A stretch of DNA of 64,000 nucleotides, taken from NCBI GenBank assembly GCA_002255955.1, contig NKIM01000015.1, positions 48,283-112,282 on the forward strand. The letters are read 5' to 3'. The stretch comes from Burkholderiales bacterium PBB2 (GTDB taxonomy: Bacteria; Pseudomonadota; Gammaproteobacteria; Burkholderiales; Burkholderiaceae_C). The translations under genes and the position numbers were made by a program. Positions 18,044 to 26,176 of the stretch are shown here, in pieces; position 1 is the first letter of the stretch, and every line of letters begins with the position of its first letter. The notes beneath the pieces are model-generated. The model was not told where the DNA came from. It saw only the letters and a list, made by a program, of their open reading frames with translations, and did no database searches.

Positions 18044-18204
18044 GCGGGCAGTGTAGGCGGAGGGGCAGAGGGCAGTTCTGGGTGCGGTTCCCGGTGCAGG
18101 ATTGGCTGCAGCTTCACGCAGTGACGCTGGCGGCTCGTGGGCATATGAGGCGCCCTGGGCCGGGCACAAGCCTGGGTTCTCCCTGCCCTGAATGAATGCT
18201 CATG

Positions 18205-18242
18205 TTAATTGCCTTGACAATATTTGCCTAGGCAATTAAATT
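18205..18242 (+). promoter_or_regulatory. marR promoter with overlapping operator
   Basis: A perfect -35 TTGACA (18214-18219), a 17-bp spacer and -10 TAAATT (18237-18242). A perfect 12-bp palindrome TTGCCTAGGCAA (18224-18235) lies inside the spacer. A wider inverted repeat pairs TTAATTGCC (18205-18213) with GGCAATTAA (18231-18239). This is the classic placement for repression by the MarR protein encoded immediately downstream. Confidence 0.85.
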
Positions 18243-18249
18243 CTGCGCC

Positions 18250-18795
18250 ATGCCGAAATCAAAAGCCCCCATGTCGCCACCCGCCGAGCCGCCCTTGGCG
18301 GGCGAGGGCGTCCCCAGCTTTTACAAGCCCGCCAGCTACACACGCGAGCAAAGCCTGGGATGGCTGCTGCGCAAATTGCAGCAGTCCATCGTCCACCAGG
18401 CGGGGCGCCAGCTGAGCGACTGCGACCTGACCCATGCGCAGTGGGGCGTGCTGATGGTGCTGCGCTTCGGCTGCAACCAATGCACGACCACGGCGTTGTG
18501 CCGGGAGCTCGATGCCGATGCCGGCGCCCTGAGTCGATTGCTGGACCGGCTGGAGGCCAAGGGCCTGGTGCAGCGCGAGCGCTCGGCCGAAGACCGCCGG
18601 GTCGTGCAGGTGCGGCTGACGGACGCCGGCTTTGCCGCCTCAGACCAGCTGCCGGCCCTGCTGTCCGATGTCTTCAACGCCCATCTGAAGGGCTTCAGCC
18701 ATGAGGAATGGCAGCTCCTGCTCAGCCTGCTGCGCCGCATGATCGACAACGGCGAAGCCCTGCGTCAGGCACAGGCGGCACCGGGCGCTGATTGA
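18250..18795 (+). CDS. MarR-family transcriptional regulator
   Basis: 181 aa. Winged-helix regulator with QSLGWLLRKLQQSI, DCDLTHAQWGVLMVL, the recognition region TTALCRELDADAGALSRLLDRLEAKGLV and wing RSAEDRRVVQVRLTDAG. Family members bind palindromes as dimers and are released by small phenolic or drug-like ligands. It is the first gene ahead of a three-gene efflux system, so autoregulation and control of the pump are likely. The ATG lies only 7 bp after the -10 hexamer and has no ribosome-binding site, so the mRNA is probably leaderless. Confidence 0.92.
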   Translation: MPKSKAPMSPPAEPPLAGEGVPSFYKPASYTREQSLGWLLRKLQQSIVHQAGRQLSDCDLTHAQWGVLMVLRFGCNQCTTTALCRELDADAGALSRLLDRLEAKGLVQRERSAEDRRVVQVRLTDAGFAASDQLPALLSDVFNAHLKGFSHEEWQLLLSLLRRMIDNGEALRQAQAAPGAD

Positions 18796-18874
18796 CCGAA
18801 CCCAGCGACCCAACGCCGCCTCTCCCTGCCTTTTCCCGCCCGTCGCCGCGCACCCCCATTTCATCTGAACCGCC

Positions 18875-20317
18875 ATGTCTTCTTCGAATTCGCACCCCTT
18901 GAAACGACTGACCCTGCTGCTCAGCCTGCCTGCCCTGCTGGCGGCTTGTGCTTTGCAGCCCTCGCTGCCGCCGGCCGCCAGCCGCCTGGCACCCAGCCAG
19001 CTGGGCTTGTCTGACGAAGCCCCGGCAGACGCGGCCGCCCGCGACGCGCTGTCGCGCAGCGACTGGTGGACCGAGCTGAACGCGCCCGAGCTCAATGCCC
19101 TGATGCAACGCGCCCTGAGCGAAGCGCCCAGCCTGGCCCAGGCCCGCGCTCGCATCCAGCGCGCCCAGGCCAGCATCGAGAACGCCGAGAGCAGCGAACG
19201 CGCTGCCGTCGGCCTGGGCCTGGACGCCGCCCGCCAGCGCTTCCCCGAGCACAGCATCTACCCGCCGCCGCTGGCCGGCACCTTGCGCAACACCGCCACC
19301 CTGCAGGCCTCGGCCAGCTATGAGTGGGATTTCTTTGGCCGCCACCAGGCCGAGCTGAACGCCGCCCTGGGCAGCGCCCAGGCCGCCCGCGCCGACGCGG
19401 CCGCCGCCCAGCTGATGCTGAGCAGCCAGCTGGCGCGCAGCTATGTGCAGCTGGCCCGTGTGCTGGCCCAGCGCGAGCTGCTGGCGCGCCAGAGCGCCGA
19501 GCGCGAGCAAGCCCTGGCCCTGGTGCGCCAGCGCAGCCAGGCCGGGCTGGACACGGCCCAGGACCTGCGCGCCGCCGAGCTGCCCCTGCCTGAGCTGCGC
19601 CGCCAGGCCTTGCAGCTCGATGAGCAGGCCGATCTGCTGCGCCACCAGCTGGCCGCGCTGAGCGCCCAGCCCATGGCCGCGCTGAAGGATCTGAAGCCCG
19701 CGCTGCCGGCCGCGCTGCCGTTGGCCGGCGAGGGCGCCTTGGGCCTGGACCTGCTGGGCCGGCGCCCCGATGTGGTGGCCGCACGCTGGCGTGTGGAGGC
19801 GGCCACGGCCCAGGTCAGCAGCGCCCGCGCGCAGTTCTATCCCAATATCTCGCTGGGCGCTTTTGTCGGCTTCAACGCCATCGGTTTTGACAATCTGCTC
19901 AAGGCCGGCAGCCTGCAGTACGGTGTGGCGCCTTCCTTGCGCCTGCCGCTGTTCGACAGCGGCCGCCTGCGCGCCCAGCTGCGCGGTTCGGCGGCCGAAG
20001 CCGACGCGGCGGTCGCGGCCTACAACGGCGCGCTCTTGGAGGCTGTGCGTGATGCCAGCGACCAGCTGCGCAGCCTGCGTTCCTTGCAGGAACAGAAAAC
20101 CGAGCAGGCCGCTGCGCAAGCCCATGTGCAAGCCGCCCTGGAGCTGGCGCGCCAGCGCCACAGCGCCGGCCTGGGCAACCGCCTGGCCGTCCTGAACGCC
20201 AGCCAATCCCTGCTGCAACAGCAGCGCCAGGCCCTGGACCTGCAAGCCCAGACCCTCGATGCCCAGCTCCATCTGCTGCGCAGCCTGGGCGGCGGCTGGA
20301 CCGAGGCCAAGCCCTAA
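18875..20317 (+). CDS. Efflux outer-membrane lipoprotein (NodT/OprM-type TolC family)
   Basis: 480 aa. Lipoprotein signal with LLAAC (Cys25), then two repeated outer-membrane-factor halves rich in Ala, Gln, Leu and Arg helices. Characteristic segments are SDWWTELNAPELNALMQRAL, ASYEWDFFGRHQAEL and LLGRRPDVVAARWRVEAA. It forms the trimeric exit duct of a tripartite pump. It lies 79 bp after marR and 71 bp before the adaptor gene, all in one direction. Confidence 0.94.
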   Translation: MSSSNSHPLKRLTLLLSLPALLAACALQPSLPPAASRLAPSQLGLSDEAPADAAARDALSRSDWWTELNAPELNALMQRALSEAPSLAQARARIQRAQASIENAESSERAAVGLGLDAARQRFPEHSIYPPPLAGTLRNTATLQASASYEWDFFGRHQAELNAALGSAQAARADAAAAQLMLSSQLARSYVQLARVLAQRELLARQSAEREQALALVRQRSQAGLDTAQDLRAAELPLPELRRQALQLDEQADLLRHQLAALSAQPMAALKDLKPALPAALPLAGEGALGLDLLGRRPDVVAARWRVEAATAQVSSARAQFYPNISLGAFVGFNAIGFDNLLKAGSLQYGVAPSLRLPLFDSGRLRAQLRGSAAEADAAVAAYNGALLEAVRDASDQLRSLRSLQEQKTEQAAAQAHVQAALELARQRHSAGLGNRLAVLNASQSLLQQQRQALDLQAQTLDAQLHLLRSLGGGWTEAKP

Positions 20318-20388
20318 GACCCGATTCACGCGGCGCCGCCCGAGCGGCCCGGCGACCGCCACCACGCACACCGAAGAGACCCAAGATC

Positions 20389-21642
20389 ATGTCTGACATC
20401 CAAGCCTCCAAGCCCGAATCCAACCCCAAGCGCAAGAAGGCGCTGACCGTGCTGACCCTAGCCGTGCTGGCCGGCGGCATCGGCTACAGCGTGTACGAGG
20501 CCATGGTCGGCCGCCGCTACGAGCAAACCGACAACGCCTACGTCAACGCCAACGTGGTGCAGATCACCCCGCTGGTGGCCGGCACCGTGCGCGCCATCCA
20601 CGCCGACGACACCGATTTCGTGCGCGCCGGCCAGCCCCTGGTCAGCCTCGATGCGGCTGACGCCCGCGTGGCCCTGGAGCAGGCGCAAAGCCAGCTGGCG
20701 CAGACCGTGCGCGAGGTGCGCGGCCTGTATGCCAACAACAGCACCCTGCAAGCGCAGATCCGCGCCCGCGACAGCGAGGTGCGCCGCGCCGAAGTGCAAT
20801 TGGCCACGCTGCAGGCCGATGTGGCGCGCCGCGCGCCGCTGCTGGCCACCGGCGCCATCGGCCGCGAAGAGTACGAGCACGCCACCGCCCAGGTCGCCAG
20901 CGCCAAGAGCGCGCTGCAGACCGCGCAATCGGCCTTGTTGACCGCCCAGGAGCAGCTGAACGCCAACCAGGTGCTGACCGAAGGCGTCAGCGTCGAGCAG
21001 CACCCCAATGTGCAGCGCGCCGCCGCCCGCGTGCGTGAGGCCTTCCTGGCCTTGCAGCGCGTGGAAGTGCCGGCGCCGGTGGACGGCTGGATCGCCCGCC
21101 GCAGCGTGCAGCTGGGCCAACGCGTGGCTGCCGGTGCGCCGCTGATGTCGGTGGTGGGCCTGCAGCAGGTCTGGGTCGACGCCAACTTCAAGGAAGGCCA
21201 ACTTGCCCGCCTGCACATTGGCCAGCCCGCCACCCTGGTGGCCGATGTCTACGGCAAGAAGGTCGAGTTCAAGGGGCAGATCGCCGGCCTCGGCGCGGGC
21301 ACCGGTGCGGCGTTTGCGCTGCTGCCGGCGCAAAACGCCACCGGCAACTGGATCAAGGTGGTGCAGCGCGTGCCGGTGCGCATCGCGCTCGATGCCAAGC
21401 AGGTGGCCGAGCATCCCCTGCGTGTGGGCCTGTCCATGAATGTCAGCGTCGATGTGCAAGACCAGAGCGGCAAGAGCCTGGCCGAAGCGCAAACCCGCCA
21501 GACGCCGCTGGCCCAGACTTCGGTGTTCGAGCGTCAGGACCAGGCGGCCGAAGCCGAGGTGGCCCGCATCATCAAGGCCAACCTCGGCAGCAAGGTGGCC
21601 GGCAAGGCCGCCGTAGCGGTGAAGCCGGCCGCCAAGGCCTGA
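20389..21642 (+). CDS. HlyD/EmrA-family efflux adaptor
   Basis: 417 aa. One N-terminal membrane helix (about 17-36), a lipoyl/barrel-sandwich half-motif (YEQTDNAYVNANVVQITPLVAGTV in pieces), a helical hairpin (about 90-190) and a second half-motif with VPAPVDGWIARRSVQLGQRV. This is the EmrA pattern. It bridges the inner-membrane MFS pump encoded next to the outer-membrane channel encoded before it. The Ala/Lys/Val-rich C-terminal tail (AGKAAVAVKPAAKA) is probably disordered. Confidence 0.94.
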   Translation: MSDIQASKPESNPKRKKALTVLTLAVLAGGIGYSVYEAMVGRRYEQTDNAYVNANVVQITPLVAGTVRAIHADDTDFVRAGQPLVSLDAADARVALEQAQSQLAQTVREVRGLYANNSTLQAQIRARDSEVRRAEVQLATLQADVARRAPLLATGAIGREEYEHATAQVASAKSALQTAQSALLTAQEQLNANQVLTEGVSVEQHPNVQRAAARVREAFLALQRVEVPAPVDGWIARRSVQLGQRVAAGAPLMSVVGLQQVWVDANFKEGQLARLHIGQPATLVADVYGKKVEFKGQIAGLGAGTGAAFALLPAQNATGNWIKVVQRVPVRIALDAKQVAEHPLRVGLSMNVSVDVQDQSGKSLAEAQTRQTPLAQTSVFERQDQAAEAEVARIIKANLGSKVAGKAAVAVKPAAKA

Positions 21643-21658
21643 GCGACGAGACCCTCGC

Positions 21659-23275
21659 ATGAGCAGCCTTTCCGCCTCCGCCCCCGCGTCCGACCCCCGG
21701 GCCCCGCAGGCTTCGTTGGTGCCGCCGGCGCCACCGCCGCCGCTGCAGGGCTCGGCCCTGGTGCTGGGCACCCTGGCCCTGTCCTTGGCCACCTTCATGA
21801 ATGTGCTGGACTCGTCCATCGCCAATGTCTCGCTGCCAGCGATCTCGGGCGATCTGGGCGTGAGCCCGGTGCAAGGCACCTGGGTCATCACCAGCTTTGG
21901 CGTGGCCAATGCGATCTCGGTGCCCCTGACCGGCTGGCTGACCCAGCGCTTCGGCGCGGTGCGCCTGTTCACCGCCAGCGTGTTGCTCTTCGTGCTGGCC
22001 TCCTGGCTGTGCGGCTTTGCGCACTCGCTCGAGATGCTGATCGCCTGCCGCGTGCTGCAAGGCTTGGTCGCCGGGCCCATGATCCCGCTCTCGCAGACCC
22101 TGCTGCTGAGCAGCTTTCCGGCCGCCAAGGCCGGCACAGCGCTCGCGCTCTGGGGCATGACCACCCTGGTGGCGCCCGTGGTCGGGCCGCTCTTGGGCGG
22201 CTGGATCACCGACAACGTCTCCTGGCCCTGGATTTTTTACATCAATGTGCCGGTGGGTCTGTTCTCGGCCGTGCTCACCTGGCAGCTCTACCGCAAGCGT
22301 GAGACGCCGATCAAGAAGCTGCCCATCGACGGCGTGGGCCTGGCCCTGCTGGTGATCTGGGTGGGCGCGCTGCAGATCATGCTGGACAAGGGCAAGGAGC
22401 TGGACTGGTTTGCCAGCGGCGAGATCCAGATCCTGGCCGTTGCCGCGGCCGTGGGCTTTGCTTTCTTCGTCGCCTGGGAGCTGACCGACAAGCACCCGGT
22501 GGTGGACCTGCGCCTCTTTGCCCGGCGCAACTTCATCTTCGGCTCCGCCACACTGTCCATCGGCTACGGCCTGTTCTTCGGCAATGTGGTGCTGCTGCCG
22601 CTGTGGCTGCAGCAATGGATGGGCTACACCGCCACCGACGCCGGCATGGCGCTGGCACCGGTGGGCCTGCTGGCCATCTTGCTCTCGCCCGTGGTGGGCA
22701 AGAACGTGGCCCGGGTGGACCCGCGCAAGATCGGCACCTTTGCCTTTCTGATGTTCGCCCTGGTGCTGTGGATGCGCTCCAACTTCACCACGCAGACCGA
22801 TTTCGCCACCATCATGGTGCCGACGATTCTGCAAGGTGCGGCCCTGGCCTGCTTCTTCATCCCGCTGACCACGCTGACCCTGAGCGGCCTGACGCCCGAC
22901 CGTCTGCCTGCCGCCGCCGGCCTGTCCAACTTCGTGCGCATCACCGCCGGGGCCATGGGCACCTCCATCTCGACCACGCTCTGGGAAAGCCGCGCCACAC
23001 TGCACCACCAGCACATGGTGGAGCGCCTGGCGCAAGGCGACCCCGTCGCCACCGAAGCTTTGGCCGGGCTGCAGACGGCGGGCCTGTCGCCGCAGCAAGC
23101 CGCCTTCCAGATCAACCGCCTGATCGATCAGCAGGCTTTCACTCGCGCGGCCGACGATATCTTTCTTGCCTCGGCGGCCATCTTTCTGCTGCTGATCGCG
23201 GGCATCTGGTTGACCCGTCGCCCTGCGAAGTTAGCGGCGGGCGCGGCGGCTGTGGATGCGGGAGGGGCGCATTGA
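21659..23275 (+). CDS. DHA2-family MFS multidrug transporter (EmrB/QacA-like)
   Basis: 538 aa with 14 predicted membrane segments. Motif C-like and DHA2 marks: TFMNVLDSSIANVSLPAI (motif D1), GTWVITSFGVANAIS, PLTGWLTQRFGAVRLF (motif A), ALWGMTTLVAPVVGPLLGGW (motif C) and INVPVGL. It should be the proton-driven inner-membrane pump working with the adaptor and outer-membrane factor upstream. The start follows the adaptor stop by 16 bp. Substrates are unknown; MarR control suggests aromatic or drug-like compounds. Confidence 0.94.
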   Translation: MSSLSASAPASDPRAPQASLVPPAPPPPLQGSALVLGTLALSLATFMNVLDSSIANVSLPAISGDLGVSPVQGTWVITSFGVANAISVPLTGWLTQRFGAVRLFTASVLLFVLASWLCGFAHSLEMLIACRVLQGLVAGPMIPLSQTLLLSSFPAAKAGTALALWGMTTLVAPVVGPLLGGWITDNVSWPWIFYINVPVGLFSAVLTWQLYRKRETPIKKLPIDGVGLALLVIWVGALQIMLDKGKELDWFASGEIQILAVAAAVGFAFFVAWELTDKHPVVDLRLFARRNFIFGSATLSIGYGLFFGNVVLLPLWLQQWMGYTATDAGMALAPVGLLAILLSPVVGKNVARVDPRKIGTFAFLMFALVLWMRSNFTTQTDFATIMVPTILQGAALACFFIPLTTLTLSGLTPDRLPAAAGLSNFVRITAGAMGTSISTTLWESRATLHHQHMVERLAQGDPVATEALAGLQTAGLSPQQAAFQINRLIDQQAFTRAADDIFLASAAIFLLLIAGIWLTRRPAKLAAGAAAVDAGGAH

Positions 23276-23297
23276 AGCTTCTGGCGGGGTCTAGCCG

Positions 23298-24002
23298 CTA
23301 CTGGGCGTCACCTGTGTGCAGTGCTCGCCGAAGCGCGGCTCGTGCGAGCAAACGTGTCGAGTCGAACGTTGGCAAGGCGGAGTTCTCGTCGTTCACGATC
23401 AATGGAATCTCCGTGCATCCGAGTATGACGGCATCGCAACCCTGCTCTTTGAAACCGTGGATAGCCGACTGGAAGTAAGCGATGCTTTCCGGTTTGATCG
23501 TCCCGCAGACAAGTTCGTCCATGATGATGCGGGCCATTTCATCCCGTTCAGGAATGTCTGGCTTGACGCACTGCAGGCCTTGCGCTGCCAGTTTTTCGGG
23601 ATAGACCGCGCTGTCAACGAGCCAGCGAGTGCCCGTCAGGCCGAGGCGCTTGCATCCGCGTTCAGCGGCTGCCATTGCCACAACCTCGGCGATGTGCAGC
23701 CAGGGCAGCGGAGAGCGAGGCTCGACGTAGGAAAAGGCTTGGTGGATCGTGTTGTCAGGACAGATGAGGAAATCGGCCCCTGCACGCGCCAATTTGCGGG
23801 CTGAAGTCAGCATCAATTCGCCCACACCTTGCAGATCTCTCCGGTCAAGGCAGCTCACATAGCCAGCGAGCGATGGCGTGTGCATCGAGACTTCAGGGTG
23901 GGCATGTTGCCCGAGCAGTGCGGCGCCCTCTGAACAGATGGTTCGATAGCAAAGCGCTGCCCCCTCGGCCGAACAAGCAACAATTCCGATATGCAGTGGC
24001 AT
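23298..24002 (-). CDS. Aspartate/glutamate racemase-family protein
   Basis: 234 aa from ATG 24002 (MPLHIGIVACSAEGAAL). Two conserved Cys are in place: ICPDNTIHQAF and ILGCTEIPLI, the pair used for two-base racemisation in this PLP-independent family. Other marks are TGTRWLVDSAVY and the N-terminal GIVACSAEG. The substrate is uncertain; aspartate, glutamate and hydantoin racemases share this fold. It converges on the MFS gene with a 22-bp gap. A truncated attC lies 79 bp upstream of its start, so it either borders the cassette array or is its last, damaged cassette. No attC follows it. Confidence 0.85.
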   Translation of the reverse strand: MPLHIGIVACSAEGAALCYRTICSEGAALLGQHAHPEVSMHTPSLAGYVSCLDRRDLQGVGELMLTSARKLARAGADFLICPDNTIHQAFSYVEPRSPLPWLHIAEVVAMAAAERGCKRLGLTGTRWLVDSAVYPEKLAAQGLQCVKPDIPERDEMARIIMDELVCGTIKPESIAYFQSAIHGFKEQGCDAVILGCTEIPLIVNDENSALPTFDSTRLLARAALRRALHTGDAQ

Positions 24003-24080
24003 GGGCGTGGCGTGGCGTGTATTCTTTTGAAAGCTAGCCAGCGTTCCAGCTAAATGGACCGAAATGGTGGGGCGCCGAAA

Positions 24081-24146
24081 GGACTGAATGAAATGAGGCC
24101 CGAAGGCGGCTGGCCGTTGCAGGTCCGGTTGAGTGAAGGGTTTGGC
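24081..24146 (-). repeat. Truncated attC at the downstream end of the array
   Basis: Minus strand from 24146: GCCAAACCCTTCACTCAACC and onward through GGCCAGCCGCCTTCGGGC. The first half resembles the other sites (inverse core with one change, GCCAAAC for GCCTAAC, then CCCTTC), but the second arm and the closing GTTRRRY are missing. It looks like a deletion or decay in the loop. Confidence 0.6.
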
Positions 24147-24170
24147 CGAACTCGGAAGCCGCAATCGCGG

Positions 24171-24644
24171 TCAGTCAACGTACCACGACCACTGGGTACT
24201 GACGACACGAGTGCCGTCGTGAAAGAAAGTAACCATTTCTTCACGCGTGTCGCTTGGAAGCAAGTAGGTGATTGAGTCGGCCTTCTCGACTTCCGTCGTC
24301 CCAAGGCGACTCTTGATTCGACTGAGCGAAGCGCCGATCTGAAAGGCAGACGGGACTCGTGAGTCTGTTCTTGAGAGGCTCGCAAATAGCGGGATGACCT
24401 TCTTGTACTGAGACGCGCTCGATCGAAAAATCTCGCTTTCCGCCTTCGGACACTTTTGCGTGATGTACCTGTCCTTGATCGTCTCGTCGTGGATGTTCTT
24501 CTCGGCCTTGGCAGTAATTAGCGGCCTTGGGCACGGTTGTGCAGCAATTCGGCGACCAACTTTGTCAAGCTCATCCAGATCGCCTGCACACGTCGGGTGC
24601 GAAGCGGCCAAGAAAGCTGCGATGAGGGCGAGCGAGCGGAGCAT
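24171..24644 (-). CDS. Cassette gene: exported protein of unknown function
   Basis: 157 aa. Starts MLRSLALIAAFLAASHPTCAG, a secretion signal with likely cleavage near the Cys/Ala-Gly region. The mature part is polar with further Cys (AAQPCPRPL and ITQKCPKAE), suggesting a disulfide in the periplasm, and ends TQWSWYVD. I do not recognise the family. The ATG is 12 bp after the core of the attC at 24657, and the gene ends 25 bp before the truncated attC. GC is lower than in host genes. Confidence 0.7.
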   Translation of the reverse strand: MLRSLALIAAFLAASHPTCAGDLDELDKVGRRIAAQPCPRPLITAKAEKNIHDETIKDRYITQKCPKAESEIFRSSASQYKKVIPLFASLSRTDSRVPSAFQIGASLSRIKSRLGTTEVEKADSITYLLPSDTREEMVTFFHDGTRVVSTQWSWYVD

Positions 24645-24656
24645 GTCGGTTGTTTG

Positions 24657-24713
24657 GCCTAACGTTTTAGCTCTGCGGGCGGCGAAGCCGTCCGCTGTAG
24701 CGAAGGGTTAAGC
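24657..24713 (-). repeat. attC site 1 (57 bp)
   Basis: Minus strand: opens with inverse core GCTTAAC (24713-24707) and closes with core GTTAGGC (24663-24657). Between them is an imperfect inverted repeat with GGACGGC and GCCGCCC arms around TTC. It follows the stop of the 167-aa gene by 4 bp. Confidence 0.88.
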
Positions 24714-24717
24714 CGCA

Positions 24718-25221
24718 TCATACGCAGCCCTCCACGTACTGCACTTGAGATTTGTTACCGATGTAGAAGTTGTCGACTTTGGCGTCGCTGGTCTCAAAAC
24801 GCACTGCGATATCACCCGCCAGGGCAACCGTTAGATATCGATCTTCTGGGCCCGAATAGTGATGCGGTTCATCGCTAAGTCTCCTACCGTAGCGTCGCTT
24901 AACGGCGGCTACTGTCGTACCAATGCGGATACCGTCTTGCGTAGAGATCTTGTCGGTGCGCACGTCGATTCGACGAAGCTTTCCGTCCTCGAACATGAAG
25001 GAGACACCTTTGAACCGCTTGGACTCCAGATAAAAGCAGCCTCTGTCTTCTGGATTCTGAGGCTCGGACAGTGCTTCCCGAACCGAATGACTGAACTGCG
25101 CCACAGTCATGCCGAATTGAACCGGCCCGAGCCCCCGAGAAGTCACCTCAGCAGTATGCCCCGCAGCAAATGCGGTAGCGGCGAGGAGGATTCCTGTCAT
25201 GGCAATTGCCAAACGCTTCAT
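24718..25221 (-). CDS. Cassette gene: exported protein of unknown function
   Basis: 167 aa. Clear signal peptide (MKRLAIAMTGILLAATAFAAG). The mature domain starts GLGPVQFGMTVAQFSHSV, a pattern seen in small periplasmic proteins of Gammaproteobacteria and Betaproteobacteria, and contains DGIRIGTTVAAVKRRYG, which looks like a second copy of the same G-x-x-x-G-x-T-V unit. Cys residues GCFYLES and VEGCV could pair. Function unknown. The ATG is 6 bp after the attC core at 25228, too close for a normal ribosome-binding site, as often seen in cassettes. Confidence 0.75.
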   Translation of the reverse strand: MKRLAIAMTGILLAATAFAAGHTAEVTSRGLGPVQFGMTVAQFSHSVREALSEPQNPEDRGCFYLESKRFKGVSFMFEDGKLRRIDVRTDKISTQDGIRIGTTVAAVKRRYGRRLSDEPHHYSGPEDRYLTVALAGDIAVRFETSDAKVDNFYIGNKSQVQYVEGCV

Positions 25222-25227
25222 AGTGCG

Positions 25228-25299
25228 GCTTAACGTTTGACATGAGGGACGGCCAAGGGCGATAGCCCTTGGCCGTCCCTCTCGATGGAAGGGTTAGGC
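25228..25299 (-). repeat. attC site 2 (72 bp) with a perfect 17-bp stem
   Basis: Inverse core GCCTAAC (25299-25293) and core GTTAAGC (25234-25228). The middle holds perfect 17-bp arms (25244-25260 and 25265-25281) around a GATA loop. The TAA stop of the GNAT gene lies inside the inverse core. Confidence 0.9.
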
Positions 25300-25743
25300 C
25301 GCAGACGCGCCACTGCTGACCTGCTTACCCATGTGGTACTTGACGATGTCATGCGGGTACACCGAGCGCTCGTATTCGACCTTGTAGCCCAAGCCAATGT
25401 ACAAGCTCGGTGCCTGGAAACTGAAGGTCTCCAGGTAGAACGAAGTACAGCCATGACGGCTTGCGTGCGCCTCTAAGGCACGAATGAGTGTTGAGCCCAT
25501 ACCCAGACGGCGGTGCGCAGGCTCGACCCATAGTTGCTGAAGCTCGCAACATGCACCCCAACGACGGCCGACCGCTCCGCCCACGACCTGGCCAGAAGGA
25601 CTACGGGCAAAGCATGAGATGGCTTGAACTTCATGAAGTGGCGCGGCGGCGTCATTGAACTCGCCGAGCCCTTGATCGACCAGTGCGCACTCTTCGGACG
25701 GATAGTCGTCGTGGGTGCTGACGGAGAGCTCGGGCGTAGCCAT
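25294..25743 (-). CDS. Cassette gene: GNAT-family N-acetyltransferase
   Basis: 149 aa from ATG 25743. Acetyl-CoA binding motif A is present as LWVEPAHRRLGMGSTLI (the R-x-x-G-x-G core is RRLGMG), followed by motif B-like FYLETFSFQAPSLYIGLGY. This is the usual small GNAT fold that moves an acetyl group to an amine. The substrate is unknown; GNATs are frequent integron cargo and some inactivate antibiotics or toxins. The stop codon is embedded in the attC. Confidence 0.88.
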   Translation of the reverse strand: MATPELSVSTHDDYPSEECALVDQGLGEFNDAAAPLHEVQAISCFARSPSGQVVGGAVGRRWGACCELQQLWVEPAHRRLGMGSTLIRALEAHASRHGCTSFYLETFSFQAPSLYIGLGYKVEYERSVYPHDIVKYHMGKQVSSGASAA

Positions 25744-25752
25744 TATTCTGCG

Positions 25753-25809
25753 GCCTAACGTAAAGGTCAGCGGACGCCGATGGCGGTACGCTGCAATGAC
25801 AGGTTGGGC
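25753..25809 (-). repeat. attC site 3 (57 bp)
   Basis: Inverse core GCCCAAC (25809-25803) and core GTTAGGC (25759-25753), with GCGTACCGCC and GGCGTCCGC arms around ATC. It starts 1 bp after the stop of the EF-Tu-like gene and ends 9 bp before the GNAT ATG. Confidence 0.88.
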
Positions 25810-25810
25810 C

Positions 25811-26170
25811 TCACAAACGCCCCCGTAACTCCGCAGGCTCTTCCCAGAGTTGCTTATAGCTCTCAGGGGCGACGAGGAGACCTTCGGTAGCGATGCGCGT
25901 GATCTCCAGAGTTCCCACTTGGCGTGATCCCTCCAATACATCCAATACCCGGCCTTCCCAAAGGCAGTGCGGGTAGACCTCGGGGGAAATTAGGTGCACT
26001 TCGACCCTTGCCATTTCGCCGGGGCGAACGAGGCCATGATCCGGATAGGTGTGCCGCCCGCTGCTCTGATAGTTTTCATGCAGGGCGTGCTGAGGTTGAT
26101 AGCCTGAGGTCACGACTCCATGCGACGCGGAAAGCGTGAACAGGCCTTCAAAGTCGAACGGTCGATTCAT
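25811..26170 (-). CDS. Cassette gene: EF-Tu domain III-like small protein
   Basis: 119 aa from ATG 26170. The order of features matches the third (beta-barrel) domain of EF-Tu: a GYQPQ opening, then LVRPGEMARVEVHLISP (compare the EF-Tu P-G-D-x-V-x-M-x-V-x-L-x-x-P segment), then VLEGSRQVGTLEITRI (compare E-G-x-R-T-V-G-A-G-V). No GTPase domain is present, so it cannot act as an elongation factor. A stand-alone barrel might bind tRNA, a nucleotide-exchange factor or another protein. This assignment comes from motif alignment by eye. Confidence 0.7.
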   Translation of the reverse strand: MNRPFDFEGLFTLSASHGVVTSGYQPQHALHENYQSSGRHTYPDHGLVRPGEMARVEVHLISPEVYPHCLWEGRVLDVLEGSRQVGTLEITRIATEGLLVAPESYKQLWEEPAELRGRL

Positions 26171-26176
26171 TGTGAT

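Noticed and set aside
18044..18169. Upstream extension of the ABC exporter to 18169
   Set aside because: The extra residues are Pro/Ala-rich and not conserved; ATG 18043 leaves a normal length.
24003..24164. Longer N-terminus of the racemase-like gene, starting at 24164
   Set aside because: The added 54 residues are translated from the truncated attC and its flank, and the family starts at the M of 24002.
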